From contig NZ_JPFW01000007.1 in assembly GCF_000722705.1 (NCBI RefSeq), forward strand, positions 124,001-188,000: DNA of 64,000 nucleotides, given 5' to 3'. This document shows, in pieces, positions 28,428 through 40,364 of the stretch. The position numbers and the translations under genes were made by a program. How positions within the stretch are numbered: the stretch's first letter is position 1; every line of letters starts with the position of its first letter. The notes under the pieces were generated by a model that was not told the origin of the DNA, did no database searches, and saw only the letters and a list, made by a program, of their open reading frames with translations. Source of the DNA: Streptococcus mitis (GTDB lineage: Bacteria > Bacillota > Bacilli > Lactobacillales > Streptococcaceae).

Positions 28428-29531
28428 ATGGCAAAAACAATCTATATCGCAGGTCTTGGTTTGATTGGTGCCTCTATGGCACTTGGTATCAAACGTGATC
28501 ATCCAGACTATGAAATTTTAGGTTATAATCGCAGTCAAGCTTCGAGAGATATCGCCTTGAAAGAAGGCATGATTGACCGTGCAACAGATGATTTTGCTAG
28601 CTTTGCTCCTTTAGCAGATATCATCATTCTCAGTTTGCCAATCAAACAAACCATTGCTTTCATTAAGGAGTTGGGTCACTTAGACTTGAAAGAAGGAGTG
28701 ATTATCTCGGATGCAGGCTCAACCAAGTCATCCATCGTAGATGCGGCGGAGCAGTATTTGGCTGGCAAATCTATTCGCTTTGTCGGGGCTCATCCCATGG
28801 CTGGTAGTCACAAGACAGGGGCTGCTTCTGCAGATGTCAATCTCTTTGAAAATGCCTATTATATCTTTACACCTTCGAGGCTGACAAGTACTGACACGCT
28901 TGAGGAAATGAAGGCTCTACTTTCAGGTCTTCATGCTCGTTTTATCGAGATTGATGCCAAGGAGCATGATCGCGTGACTTCTCAGATTAGCCATTTTCCA
29001 CATATTCTGGCTTCTAGTCTTATGGAGCAGACCGCGGTTTATGCTCAAGAACATGAGATGGCAAGGTGCTTTGCGGCAGGTGGTTTTCGAGATATGACTC
29101 GAATTGCGGAAAGCGAACCAGGTATGTGGACTTCCATTCTCTTGTCCAATCGTGAAACTATTCTGGATCGAATTGCGGATTTCAAGGAGCGTTTGGATGA
29201 GGTCGGTCAGGCTATCAGCAAGGGAGATGAGGAGCAGATTTGGAACTTTTTCAATCAAGCACGTGAGCAACGTCAGGCCATGGAAATCCATAAGCGTGGC
29301 GGTGTGGATAGTTCTTACGACCTCTATGTCGATGTTCCCGATGAAGAAGATGTCATCTTACGAATCTTGGAACTACTACGTGGAACTTCCTTGGTTAACA
29401 TCCACATCAACGAGGAAAACCGTGAGGATATTCATGGGATTCTACAAATTTCATTTAAAAATGCTCAAGATTTAGAACGAGCCGAGCACCTCATAACAGA
29501 AAATACCGACTACACAGTCGTCATCAAATAA
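28428..29531 (+). CDS. tyrA: Prephenate dehydrogenase
   Basis: It oxidises prephenate to 4-hydroxyphenylpyruvate in tyrosine synthesis. The 367-residue protein has an N-terminal NAD fold (IAGLGLIGASMALGI), the motif GAHPMAGSHKTGA with the catalytic His, SQISHFPHILASSL, and a C-terminal ACT-like regulatory domain from about residue 295. Its end carries the RBS of the next gene. Confidence 0.95.
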   Translation: MAKTIYIAGLGLIGASMALGIKRDHPDYEILGYNRSQASRDIALKEGMIDRATDDFASFAPLADIIILSLPIKQTIAFIKELGHLDLKEGVIISDAGSTKSSIVDAAEQYLAGKSIRFVGAHPMAGSHKTGAASADVNLFENAYYIFTPSRLTSTDTLEEMKALLSGLHARFIEIDAKEHDRVTSQISHFPHILASSLMEQTAVYAQEHEMARCFAAGGFRDMTRIAESEPGMWTSILLSNRETILDRIADFKERLDEVGQAISKGDEEQIWNFFNQAREQRQAMEIHKRGGVDSSYDLYVDVPDEEDVILRILELLRGTSLVNIHINEENREDIHGILQISFKNAQDLERAEHLITENTDYTVVIK

Positions 29532-30174
29532 GGAGAAAATCATGCCTAAAATAGAGCCTAGATTCATATTTGGTGTTATCTTTATTTCTTTTATCTTACT
29601 TAGAGCTTACGTTGTTAAAAAAGATGTGAAAACTACTTCAGAAGCAAGCGTTGAGACAAAAAATGAACGATCCAACAAGGAAATAAGTTAAGAGAAAACC
29701 AATTCAAAGTATGTAGACGATAGAATTATTAATGAGTTTATCAATAGCTATAATCAACATTTTAATAGCCCATTAGAAAATATCAAAAAAGGAAATATAA
29801 ACATAAAATATTTCGCATCAAGCTACGGATACTACTTGGAATTTTTACATGCAAATGATACTGATAAAATCAATGTAACAATAAATCAGACAAATGAAAA
29901 TAGTGAATCTGGTGTTGCGGGAATGAAAGAAGTATTTCATGATATTGTCAAATCGATTGAATCATCCTTATCTGATGATGAGATAAATAACTATTTTGAT
30001 AATCTTGTATCAAATGAGACTTTAACAGATTCTAAATTGGGTTCTTTAAAAATAGAACTTGTACCAGATAAGGAATTAAGCAATGGACATTCAAGAGGTT
30101 ATATAAAAGTAATTGCACAATAATAAAGATCACAGAGTGACTATTAATTTTAAAAAATGAATAAGGAGAAAATC

Positions 30175-30177
<3 letters not shown>
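29527..30177 (+). repeat. Direct repeat of 18 bp bounding the aro-operon insert
   Basis: AATAAGGAGAAAATCATG occurs at 29527-29544 and again at 30160-30177. Each copy spans an RBS and a start codon. Removing one copy plus the DNA between them would fuse tyrA directly to the YlbF gene with a normal RBS. Confidence 0.75.
29542..30123 (+). pseudogene. Interrupted hypothetical membrane-anchored protein inside the aro operon
   Basis: ATG 29542 with RBS AAGGAG opens a frame that stops at TAA 29689-29691 after 49 codons. The same frame continues open to 30123. Read through the stop it gives 193 residues: a hydrophobic N-terminal anchor (FIFGVIFISFILLRAYVV, residues 8-25), a polar lysine-rich linker and a mostly hydrophilic extracytoplasmic part ending SRGYIKVIAQ. 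I do not recognise the family. A single base change could have made the stop. The segment is AT-rich and lies between tyrA and the YlbF gene, bounded by an 18-base direct repeat, so it looks inserted. Confidence 0.65.
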
Positions 30178-32353
<2,176 letters not shown>

Positions 32354-32357
<4 letters not shown>

Positions 32358-33202
32358 AAATTGCTTATCTAGGTCCCAAGGGATCATTTTCACACCACGT
32401 TGTGCAGACAGCTTTTCCTCATGAGGAATTGCAGGCCTTTGCCAACATTACAGATGTCATCAAGGCCTATGAACAAGGCTTGGTGGATTATTCTGTGGTG
32501 CCAGTTGAAAATTCTATCGAGGGTAGTGTTCATGAAACCTTGGACTACCTTTTTCATCAAGCTCGCATCCAAGCAGTAGCAGAAATCGTTCAGCCCATTC
32601 ACCAGCAGTTGATGGTGGTTCCAGGTCACACTAAGATTGAAAAGATTTTTTCACACCCACAGGCTTTGGCGCAAGGAAAGAAATTCATCAATGAAGAGTA
32701 TCCAGAGGCCAAAATTGAGGTGACTGCTAGTACAGCTTATGCGGCCCGCTTTATTTCCGAACATCCAGACCAGCCTTATGCAGCCATTGCACCTAGAAGT
32801 TCTGCCGAAGAATATGGCTTGGAACTGATTGCCGAGGATATTCAGGAAATGGAAGCCAATTTCACACGTTTTTGGGTTCTGGGAGCTGAAGGTGCAGCCA
32901 TTCCCTTGCAAGTACAAACTGAAAAAATGAGTTTGGCCCTGACCTTACCTGACAACCTTCCTGGTGCTCTCTATAAAGCCCTTTCAACCTTTGCTTGGAG
33001 AGGAATTGACCTGACAAAAATTGAAAGTCGTCCACTTAAGACAGCACTGGGCGAATACTTTTTCATTATCGATGTGGATTATGTCGATAAGGACTTGGTC
33101 CACTTTGCCCAAAAAGAATTAGAAGCCATTGGAATCCAGTATAAAGTTCTGGGTGCCTATCCTATTTATCCAATATCAGAGCATGGAAAGGAGAGAAGAT
33201 GA
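32354..33202 (+). CDS. pheA: Prephenate dehydratase
   Basis: It converts prephenate to phenylpyruvate in phenylalanine synthesis. The 282-residue protein has IAYLGPKGSFSHH at the start, VPVENSIEGSVHETLDYL, the catalytic-site stretch MEANFTRFWVLG, and a C-terminal ACT domain with the ESRPLKTALGEYFFIIDVD pattern for phenylalanine feedback. It overlaps aroK (ATGA) and psr (ATGA). Confidence 0.96.
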
Positions 33203-34494
33203 GTAAAGAAAATCCCTTAAGCCATCACGAGCAGTTACGTTATGACTATCTTTTTAAGAACATTCATTACCTAAATGAGCGAGAGAAAAAAGAGTTTGCT
33301 TACCTGCAAGACAAATTAAGTAGGGCAAGTAGTGATGCTACCTCAGAAAGTCAAGAATTGACCGAGGATTATAGAAAGACAAGTGCTAACGCTTCAATTC
33401 CTTCTTATAATAGTCGTAGCCGTTCTGAGCGATACCAGAAGATCAATTCTCTTCCAAAGAAAAAGACTAAAAAGCGGAAGCTACGGTGGGGTCGTATTTT
33501 TGCTGGAGTGCTTGCTCTTCTAGCCTGTGCAGGTTTTGGCATGATTTTCATGTTCCTAAAAGGATATTCAAATGCTGAACCAAACAAACCTACCAATGCA
33601 AAGGCGGCTCAAGTAGAGGTTTTTCATGGTCAAGATACCAAGGATGGAGTTAATATTTTGATTATGGGAACGGATGGACGGATTGGTCAAAATAGTGCTG
33701 AAACGAGAACGGACTCGATTATGGTCCTAAACGTCGGTGGATCAGATAAGAAAATCAAGCTGGTCAGCTTCATGCGTGATAATTTGGTTTATATAGACGG
33801 TTACAGTCAAGTCATTAATGGTAGAAAACAGAGGGATAACAAGTTAAACGTAGCCTATGAGTTAGGAGAACAAGAGGGGCAAAAAGGGGCAGAGATGGTT
33901 CGTCAAGTCTTGAAAGATAATTTTGACTTGGACATTAAGTACTACGCTTTGGTTGATTTTCAGGCCTTTGCAACTGCTATTGACACTTTATTCCCTGATG
34001 GGGTGACAATTGATGCTCAGTTTTCAACATTGAATGGGCGTCCACTAACAGAAGCTACGGTGGGAGATGACTTACATGCTACGGAAACAGAGTCTCCAAC
34101 TCAGACTATTAAAGTCGGGAAACAGCAGATGAATGGTTCAACCTTGCTCAATTATGCTCGCTTCCGTGATGACGATGAAGGAGATTATGGTCGTACCAAG
34201 AGACAACAGCAAGTGTTGACAGCTGTTTTGCAGCAACTTAAGGATCCAACCAAACTTTTTACTGGATCAGAAGCGCTTGGTAAGGTCTTTGGGATGACCT
34301 CTACGAACGTTCCTTATAGTTTTCTTTTGACCAATGGTTTGTCCTTCCTAGGAGGGGCGCAAAACGGCATTGAAAGATTAACAGTTCCAGAACTAGGCGA
34401 TTGGGTGGATGCCTATGATGTCTATGGTGGTATAGCTCTCCAGATCGACCAAAATAAATATCAAACCAAGCTGGCCCAGATGGGAATGAGATAA
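33199..34494 (+). CDS. psr: LytR-CpsA-Psr family cell-wall polymer ligase
   Basis: LCP enzymes attach teichoic acids or capsule to peptidoglycan outside the membrane. The 431-residue protein has a cytoplasmic, basic N-terminus (RRSE..KKKTKKRKLRWGR), one membrane helix (about residues 95-115), and the LCP domain with ILIMGTDGR, ETRTDSIMVL, RDNLVYIDGY and FRDDDEGDYGRTKRQQQVL. It overlaps pheA by four bases. The teichoic acid cluster lies just downstream, which fits the function. A BOX element follows the stop. Confidence 0.92.
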   Translation: MSKENPLSHHEQLRYDYLFKNIHYLNEREKKEFAYLQDKLSRASSDATSESQELTEDYRKTSANASIPSYNSRSRSERYQKINSLPKKKTKKRKLRWGRIFAGVLALLACAGFGMIFMFLKGYSNAEPNKPTNAKAAQVEVFHGQDTKDGVNILIMGTDGRIGQNSAETRTDSIMVLNVGGSDKKIKLVSFMRDNLVYIDGYSQVINGRKQRDNKLNVAYELGEQEGQKGAEMVRQVLKDNFDLDIKYYALVDFQAFATAIDTLFPDGVTIDAQFSTLNGRPLTEATVGDDLHATETESPTQTIKVGKQQMNGSTLLNYARFRDDDEGDYGRTKRQQQVLTAVLQQLKDPTKLFTGSEALGKVFGMTSTNVPYSFLLTNGLSFLGGAQNGIERLTVPELGDWVDAYDVYGGIALQIDQNKYQTKLAQMGMR

Positions 34495-34496
34495 GA

Positions 34497-34603
34497 TAAC
34501 ACTCAATGAAAATCAAAGTGCAAACCAGGAAGCTAGCCGCAGGCTGTACTTGAGTACGGCAAGGTGAAGCTGACGTGGTTTGAAGAGATTTTCGAAGGGT
34601 ATA
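34497..34603 (-). repeat. BOX element without boxB
   Basis: ACTCAATGAAAATCAAAG to TTTCGAAGGGTATAA. Here boxC and boxA are joined by TGTACTTGAGTACGG with no ACTGACGAAGTCAG module. It starts two bases after the psr stop. Confidence 0.88.
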
Positions 34604-34612
34604 AGACAGAAG

Positions 34613-34662
34613 AATCAAAGTTTGATAGCTATTTATCTAGCAGTCAGGCTTTGATTTTTTTA
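34613..34662 (+). terminator. Terminator after psr and its BOX
   Basis: AATCAAAG (34613-34620) pairs with CTTTGATT (34649-34656), followed by a T run. An inner TAGCTA/TAGCAG region may extend the fold. Confidence 0.65.
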
Positions 34663-34693
34663 CAGTCTGAAATAGCTTTTTAGCCCTTATTTG

Positions 34694-34702
34694 TGGTATA
34701 AT
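34694..34702 (+). promoter_or_regulatory. Extended -10 promoter of the teichoic acid cluster
   Basis: TGGTATAAT at 34694-34702 with no good -35, 23 bases before licD3. Confidence 0.72.
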
Positions 34703-34725
34703 GAAACGATACGATAGAAAGAATA

Positions 34726-35571
34726 ATGAACAATATGACTGATTTAAAAGCAATTCAGGCTCGTAGTCTGGAGATGGCTGAATATTTTGTGGCCTTTTGT
34801 AAAGAACATGATTTGCTCTGTTATCTCTGTGGTGGAGGTGCTATTGGTGCCCTTCGAAACAAGGGCTTTATTCCTTGGGACGACGACCTAGACTTTTTTA
34901 TGCCTCGTAAAGATTATGAGAAATTAGCAGAATTATGGCCTCGTTATGCAGAGGAGCGTTATTTCTTATCAAAGAGTAACAAGGATTTTGTCGACCGTAA
35001 TCTTTTTATTACCATTCGTGACAAGGAAACCACCTGTATCAAACCTTATCAGCAGGATTTGGATTTGCCACATGGATTAGCCTTGGATGTCTTGCCTTTG
35101 GATTATTATCCAAAAAATCCAGCTGAGCGGAAGAAACAGGTTCGCTGGGCACTGATTTATTCACTTTTTTGTGCCCAAACTATTCCAGAAAAGCATGGTG
35201 CACTTATGAAATGGGGAAGCCGTATTTTACTGGGAGTGACTCCAAAATCTCTCCGTTATCGCATTTGGAAAAAAGCTGAACAAGAAATGACCAAATATGG
35301 TTTGGCTGAGAGCGATGGCATTACAGAATTATGCTCAGGTCCTGGTTATATGAGAAACAAGTACCCAATCGCATCTTTTGAAGATAACCTTTTCTTGCCA
35401 TTTGAAGAAACAGAGATGCCTATTCCAGTTGGTTATGATGCTTATCTCAGCACTGCTTTTGGGGATTATATGACTCCTCCGCCAGCAGATAAACAGGTAC
35501 CGCATCATGATGCTGTCATCGCTGATATGGATAAGTCTTATACAGAATACAAGGGAGAATATGGTGGCTAA
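34726..35571 (+). CDS. licD3: LicD-family phosphotransferase LicD3
   Basis: The 281-residue protein has the LicD core: LCYLCGGGAIGALRNKGFIP followed by WDDDLDFFMPRKDY (acidic catalytic cluster, about residues 48-61). LicD proteins transfer phosphocholine or related groups to sugars; the pneumococcal orthologue licD3 lies next to tarP and is thought to act in teichoic acid precursor assembly. It is cytoplasmic, with no signal peptide. The RBS is weak (GAAAG). Its end overlaps the next glycosyltransferase by 11 bases. The precise group transferred is an inference. Confidence 0.85.
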   Translation: MNNMTDLKAIQARSLEMAEYFVAFCKEHDLLCYLCGGGAIGALRNKGFIPWDDDLDFFMPRKDYEKLAELWPRYAEERYFLSKSNKDFVDRNLFITIRDKETTCIKPYQQDLDLPHGLALDVLPLDYYPKNPAERKKQVRWALIYSLFCAQTIPEKHGALMKWGSRILLGVTPKSLRYRIWKKAEQEMTKYGLAESDGITELCSGPGYMRNKYPIASFEDNLFLPFEETEMPIPVGYDAYLSTAFGDYMTPPPADKQVPHHDAVIADMDKSYTEYKGEYGG

Positions 35572-36664
35572 GAAAAAAATCTTATTCTTTATGTGGTCTT
35601 TTTCTCTCGGAGGCGGAGCAGAGAAGATTCTATCTACCATTGTTTCTAATCTGGATCCAGAAAAGTATGATATTGATATTCTTGAAATGGAACACTTTGA
35701 CAAGGGATATGAATTTGTTCCTAAACATGTACGAATTTTAAAATCCTTTCAGGATTATCGTCAAGCCAGATGGCTCCGAGCTCTTTTGTGGAGAATAAGA
35801 ATTTATTTTCCAAGATTGACTCGGCGTTTGCTTGTGAAAGATGACTATGATGTAGAAGTTTCCTTTACTATTATGAATCCACCACTTTTGTTCTCTAGAA
35901 GAAAAGAAGTCAAGAAGATATCTTGGATTCATGGAAGTATAGAAGAATTTCTTAAGGATAGCTCCAAAAGGGAATCACATAGACGCCAGTTGGACGTTGC
36001 TGATACTATTGTAGGAATTTCTAAAAAGACCAGTCATTCTATCAAGGAAGTCTATCCAGATTATGCTTCAAAATTACAGACGGTTTACAATGGTTATGAT
36101 TTTAAGACCATTCTAGAAAAATCTCAAGAGAAGATCGATATCGAGATTGCGCCTCAAAGTATCTGTACTATTGGACGGATTGAGGGAAATAAGGGTTCTG
36201 ACCGTGTGGTGGAAGTGATACGACTATTACACCAAGAAGGAAAAAACTACCACCTTTACTTCATAGGTACAGGTGATATGGAAGAGGACTTGAAAAAACG
36301 GGTCAAAGAGTATGAACTTGAGGACTATGTTCATTTCCTTGGTTATCAAAAAAATCCTTATCAGTATTTATCTCAGACGAAAGTTCTCTTGTCTATGTCT
36401 AAGCAAGAAGGTTTTCCTGGAGTGTATGTGGAAGCCTTGAGTCTGGGACTTCCTTTTGTCTCTACGGATGTTGGAGGTGCTGAGGAATTATCCCAAGAAG
36501 GTCGATTTGGACAAATCATTGAGAGTAATCAAGAGGCAACTCAGGCAATTACGAACTACATGACTTCTGCCTCAAACTTCGATGTCAATGAGGCTAGCCA
36601 ATTCATTCAACAATTTACAATTGCCAAACAAATCGAACAAGTAGAAAAACTATTAGAGGAGTAG
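35561..36664 (+). CDS. Glycosyltransferase family 4 (teichoic acid repeat unit)
   Basis: The 367-residue GT-B enzyme has an N-terminal SFSLGGGAEKILSTI motif and the C-terminal nucleotide-sugar domain with IGRIEGNKGSDRVVEVIRLL, LGYQKNPYQYLSQTKVLLSMS and SKQEGFPGVYVEALSLGLP. The last segment contains the conserved E-x7-E pair. ATG 35561 follows AAGGGAGA and overlaps licD3; a further upstream start (35507) is less likely. By position it is one of the two glycosyltransferases thought to add GalNAc residues to the pneumococcal teichoic acid repeat. Confidence 0.85.
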   Translation: MVAKKKILFFMWSFSLGGGAEKILSTIVSNLDPEKYDIDILEMEHFDKGYEFVPKHVRILKSFQDYRQARWLRALLWRIRIYFPRLTRRLLVKDDYDVEVSFTIMNPPLLFSRRKEVKKISWIHGSIEEFLKDSSKRESHRRQLDVADTIVGISKKTSHSIKEVYPDYASKLQTVYNGYDFKTILEKSQEKIDIEIAPQSICTIGRIEGNKGSDRVVEVIRLLHQEGKNYHLYFIGTGDMEEDLKKRVKEYELEDYVHFLGYQKNPYQYLSQTKVLLSMSKQEGFPGVYVEALSLGLPFVSTDVGGAEELSQEGRFGQIIESNQEATQAITNYMTSASNFDVNEASQFIQQFTIAKQIEQVEKLLEE

Positions 36665-36665
36665 C

Positions 36666-37652
36666 ATGGAAACTGCATTAATTAGTGTGATTGTGCCAGT
36701 CTATAATGTGGTGCAGTACCTAGAAAAATCGATAGCTTCCATTCAGAAGCAGACCTATCAAAATCTGGAAATCATTCTTGTTGATGATGGAGCAACAGAT
36801 GAAAGTGGTCGCTTGTGTGATTCAATCGCTGAACTAGATGATAGGGTATCAGTGCTTCATAAAAAGAATGAAGGCTTGTCACAAGCACGAAATGATGGAA
36901 TGAAGCAGGCTCATGGGGATTATCTGATTTTTATTGACTCAGATGATTATATCCATCCAGAAATGATTCAGAGTTTATATGAGCAATTAATTCAGGAAGA
37001 TGCGGATGTTTCGAGCTGTGGTGTCATGAATGTCTATGCTAATGATGAAAGCCCACAGTCAGCCAATCAGGATGAGTATTTTGTCTGTGATTCTCAAACA
37101 TTTCTAAAGGAATACCTCATAGGCGAAAAAATACCTGGGACGATTTGCAATAAGCTAATCAAGAGAGAAATCGCAATTGCTCTATCCTTTCCTAAAGGGT
37201 TGATTTATGAAGACGCCTATTATCATTTTGATTTAATCAAGTTGGCTAAGAAGTACGTTGTTAATACCAAACCCTATTATTACTATTTCCATAGAGGAGA
37301 CAGTATTACGACCAAACCGTATGCAGAGAAGGATTTAGCCTATATTGATATCTATCAAAATTTTTACAATGAAGTTGTGAAAAACTATCCTGACTTGAAA
37401 GAGGTTGCTTTCTTCAGATTGGCCTATGCCCATTTCTTTATTCTGGATAAGATGTTGCTAGATGAACAGTACAAACGGTTTGAAGCCTATTCTCAGATTC
37501 ATCGTTTTTTAAAAGGCCATGCCTTTGCTATTTCTAGGAATCCAATTTTTCGTAAGGGAAGAAGAATTAGTGCCTTAGCTCTATTTATAAACATTTCCTT
37601 ATACCGATTCTTATTACTGAAAAATATTGAAAAATCTAAAAAATTACATTAG
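36666..37652 (+). CDS. Glycosyltransferase family 2 (teichoic acid repeat unit)
   Basis: The 328-residue GT-A enzyme begins with ISVIVPVYNVVQYLEKSI, then ILVDDGATDESG and the DxD-type IFIDSDDYI at about residues 89-97. A later segment GLIYEDAYYHFDL supplies a likely base. It follows the GT4 gene with one base between (RBS GAGGAG). It is the second sugar transferase of the cluster; donor sugar is inferred from pneumococcal teichoic acid chemistry, not from the sequence. Confidence 0.86.
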   Translation: METALISVIVPVYNVVQYLEKSIASIQKQTYQNLEIILVDDGATDESGRLCDSIAELDDRVSVLHKKNEGLSQARNDGMKQAHGDYLIFIDSDDYIHPEMIQSLYEQLIQEDADVSSCGVMNVYANDESPQSANQDEYFVCDSQTFLKEYLIGEKIPGTICNKLIKREIAIALSFPKGLIYEDAYYHFDLIKLAKKYVVNTKPYYYYFHRGDSITTKPYAEKDLAYIDIYQNFYNEVVKNYPDLKEVAFFRLAYAHFFILDKMLLDEQYKRFEAYSQIHRFLKGHAFAISRNPIFRKGRRISALALFINISLYRFLLLKNIEKSKKLH

Positions 37653-37667
37653 AATGGGGGTGAGCAA

Positions 37668-39137
37668 GTGATTGATGGAAAACGATTGTTATTTAGTTTG
37701 ACCATAGTCAGCTATGCCTTGACGTTAGTAAGTGGAATTGTGTATCTGTTTAATAATAATAATGTTAACTTACTTTCTACTTTATTGTTCTTACTGGTTA
37801 GTAGCTTAATTGCCTGCTGGAATGATATCAAGTATTACTTAATCCATTTTATTTTCTTTTTAACCATTTTTATATTTCTGGTATCAAGACCGACCATTGA
37901 TTATTTTAGGGATGGAGCTTTGGATACCTATCATCCGATAGCCTATCGCTTTGCTTTTATAGTCGTCATGGTTTCGATTCTGGGTTTGACTACAGGAGGC
38001 GTCCTAGCTCGTTACTTCATAGCTAGGAAGAAAATAAAAGTACCAAATATAGGAAATTCTCTAAAAGAGATTTATGTCAAGCGGTTGCGCTTTGTATCAC
38101 TAGGAGTTTTTCTTCTAACTTATCCATTCTATTTCATTAGATTATTTGAACGTCTCTTGTATCGCTTGCAGACGTCCTACTATGCCTACTATGCAAATTT
38201 TGAAAGTAAACTGCCTTATTTTACCTACATATTATCGACCTTTACGGTCTATGCAATGTGTATGTATCTGGCAAGCAAGCCAAAGAAATTGCAGGCAACA
38301 GCAGTTCTTGTCTCCTTTATTGCAGCTAATACCATTCATTTGGCAATCGGGACACGAAATCCCTTTATTTTAAGTATTTTATTTGCTTTTGTTTATTACT
38401 TTATGCGAGAGCAAACTGAAAAAGGAAAATGGATTGGGTTTAAAGAAAAGTTAGCGATTTTTGTAGGTTCTCCTATTCTCATGTTAGGAATGGGAGTGCT
38501 CAATTATGTACGGGATAATGTCCAGGTTTCCCATACAGGTTTCTGGGATATCCTGCTCGACTTTATCTATAAACAAGGAACCAGTTTTGGTGTTCTGGCT
38601 AGAGGTTTTCTATTTAACAATAGCCTACCTTATCGAGATTTCCGTAATTTTACTTTTGGCCCTGTTCTTGATTATTTTGCAAGAGGAAGTTTGGGGGCTA
38701 TTTTCGGAGGAAAAGCCTTTGAGCATACAACTAATAGTGTGGAACTAGCTATTGATAGTAATAGTTATGCCCACAATCTATCCTATCTTGTTTTGAACAA
38801 GGAATATTTGAAAGGACATGGTATCGGAAGTAGTTATATCATGGAGTTGTATACAGACTATGGTATGGTAGGAGTCTTTCTACTTAGTCTCTTACTAGGC
38901 ATGCTATTTATAGCCATGTTGCAAGTAGCCTATCGCTCTAGAACAATCCTATTTGCCTTGTCCCTACTCATCTTGAACAATCTATTCTTTATGCCAAGAA
39001 GTAGCTTTTCAGAAAGCTTCTTCAATCTATTTACAATGCAATTCTGGGGAATTGTTCTTGTGATTATATTCGTAGCAAAAATGCTTACAAAAGAGAACCA
39101 GTATCTACTAAACAAAGGAGAAAAAAATCATGTTTGA
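37668..39137 (+). CDS. tarP: Teichoic acid polymerase TarP (Wzy-like)
   Basis: The 489-residue protein has about twelve hydrophobic segments and the layout of oligosaccharide repeat-unit polymerases, including a long extracytoplasmic loop (about residues 290-390) with YKQGTSFGVLARGF. It would polymerise lipid-linked teichoic acid repeat units at the outer membrane face. The start is GTG 37668 after GGGGGTGAG. It overlaps tarQ by eight bases. The name follows the pneumococcal gene order licD3-GT-GT-tarP-tarQ. Confidence 0.85.
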   Translation: MIDGKRLLFSLTIVSYALTLVSGIVYLFNNNNVNLLSTLLFLLVSSLIACWNDIKYYLIHFIFFLTIFIFLVSRPTIDYFRDGALDTYHPIAYRFAFIVVMVSILGLTTGGVLARYFIARKKIKVPNIGNSLKEIYVKRLRFVSLGVFLLTYPFYFIRLFERLLYRLQTSYYAYYANFESKLPYFTYILSTFTVYAMCMYLASKPKKLQATAVLVSFIAANTIHLAIGTRNPFILSILFAFVYYFMREQTEKGKWIGFKEKLAIFVGSPILMLGMGVLNYVRDNVQVSHTGFWDILLDFIYKQGTSFGVLARGFLFNNSLPYRDFRNFTFGPVLDYFARGSLGAIFGGKAFEHTTNSVELAIDSNSYAHNLSYLVLNKEYLKGHGIGSSYIMELYTDYGMVGVFLLSLLLGMLFIAMLQVAYRSRTILFALSLLILNNLFFMPRSSFSESFFNLFTMQFWGIVLVIIFVAKMLTKENQYLLNKGEKNHV

Positions 39138-40164
39138 ACATTATTCAGTAGCTGATTTATTTGCAAATCTTTACAAAAAACGAAAAGCAAATATTCTAGC
39201 TCTCATCGCTTTATTTGCTCTCATTGCTGTACCATTTACAATTAAAGCAGTTAAGAATAAAAATACTGTCAAAGACACAACAAGTTATTCAACTTATCTT
39301 AGCTATAAAATTACTCCTCCAGAAGATTCAGCTAAAACGATTTTGAATCATCAAATTGGTGGTTATAGTGATTTCTATGGTAAATTGATTGATGGGAATT
39401 TGAATGGAGCTTATCTTTTCAATGATGTAGAACCGAGTGAACTGAAAAAAATTGCCAGTGAATTGGATACGACAGAAACAACCTTGAAAAATTCTACGAA
39501 TGATTATTGGTGGAAAAAACTGACCGTCTACTATATGATTGACGATGCAGGGGTCGGTGTGAAAATTTTGACACCAAGCAAGGATGTCAATGACTTGTTA
39601 GAGCGAAAATTTGATGGATTGATTGAGAAATTTAAACATACTTATGCAAATGTGAAAATTGAAAAATTGGAAACCATCAACTCTAAAGAATTGAATGCAA
39701 ACGGTGAGACAGCGCTTGGATTAAATGTGAAAAACTTGATTCTCCGTTTAGCTGTTATTGGAGTAGTCTGTGTGATTTTGGTTGTGATGGGAAATGTATT
39801 GGTTTATCTCTTTAATCCAACAATCAATAGAGCAGGTGATTTTTCTCAATATCAAATTGATTTTGTAACAGAGATCACAACAATTGCCAACCTAGCAGAT
39901 GTCTTGTCATACAAAAATGCTGGACAAGAATTGACTATCGTTAGCTCAAATAAAGCTATCTTAGATAAATTGAAACAAAATCAAGAGGCTTTAAAAGGAA
40001 TGCATTTTGTCGATTTACAAGATGTGCCATCTCTTTTGGAAAGAGATACAGTCCTTCTTGTTGAAGAGTATGGAGTGACTCGTTATAAGAAATTTGAACA
40101 AAGTCTTCAAATTCTTAGAAATTTAAATCGTTCTATCCTTGGTGTAGCAACCTTTAAACTATAA
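39130..40164 (+). CDS. tarQ: TarQ, partner of the teichoic acid polymerase (Wzz-like topology)
   Basis: The 344-residue protein has membrane helices at about residues 22-40 and 197-222 flanking an extracytoplasmic domain, and a cytoplasmic C-terminal domain of about 110 residues. This resembles chain-length regulators (Wzz/CapA). It is translationally coupled to tarP (8-base overlap, RBS AAAGGAG) and ends the cluster at a strong terminator. In pneumococcus tarP and tarQ are reported to work together in teichoic acid precursor polymerisation. Confidence 0.82.
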   Translation: MFEHYSVADLFANLYKKRKANILALIALFALIAVPFTIKAVKNKNTVKDTTSYSTYLSYKITPPEDSAKTILNHQIGGYSDFYGKLIDGNLNGAYLFNDVEPSELKKIASELDTTETTLKNSTNDYWWKKLTVYYMIDDAGVGVKILTPSKDVNDLLERKFDGLIEKFKHTYANVKIEKLETINSKELNANGETALGLNVKNLILRLAVIGVVCVILVVMGNVLVYLFNPTINRAGDFSQYQIDFVTEITTIANLADVLSYKNAGQELTIVSSNKAILDKLKQNQEALKGMHFVDLQDVPSLLERDTVLLVEEYGVTRYKKFEQSLQILRNLNRSILGVATFKL

Positions 40165-40183
40165 GCTTTCTGATGTATTAGGT

Positions 40184-40221
40184 CTTCAAAGTTGGCTAAG
40201 AGCCGATTTTGAAGGCTTTTT
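40184..40221 (+). terminator. Terminator of the teichoic acid cluster
   Basis: CTTCAAAGTTGGCT (40184-40197) and AGCCGATTTTGAAG (40201-40214) form a 14-bp stem with a three-base loop, followed by GCTTTTTC. Confidence 0.88.
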
Positions 40222-40304
40222 CTATTTGTTAGCAGAAATTTCCCTTTAGAATTTTCTACAGAAGTTACCCTAGGGAAAATCTAGCACGATAGAGGAGCCT
40301 TCTT

Positions 40305-40333
40305 TTGATAAAATCGTAAAAATCTAGTATAAT
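40305..40333 (+). promoter_or_regulatory. Promoter of mecA
   Basis: TTGATA (40305-40310), 17 bases, TATAAT (40328-40333). Confidence 0.85.
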
Positions 40334-40364
40334 AGATAGAACTGAAAGTATGAGGTTACTAGCA

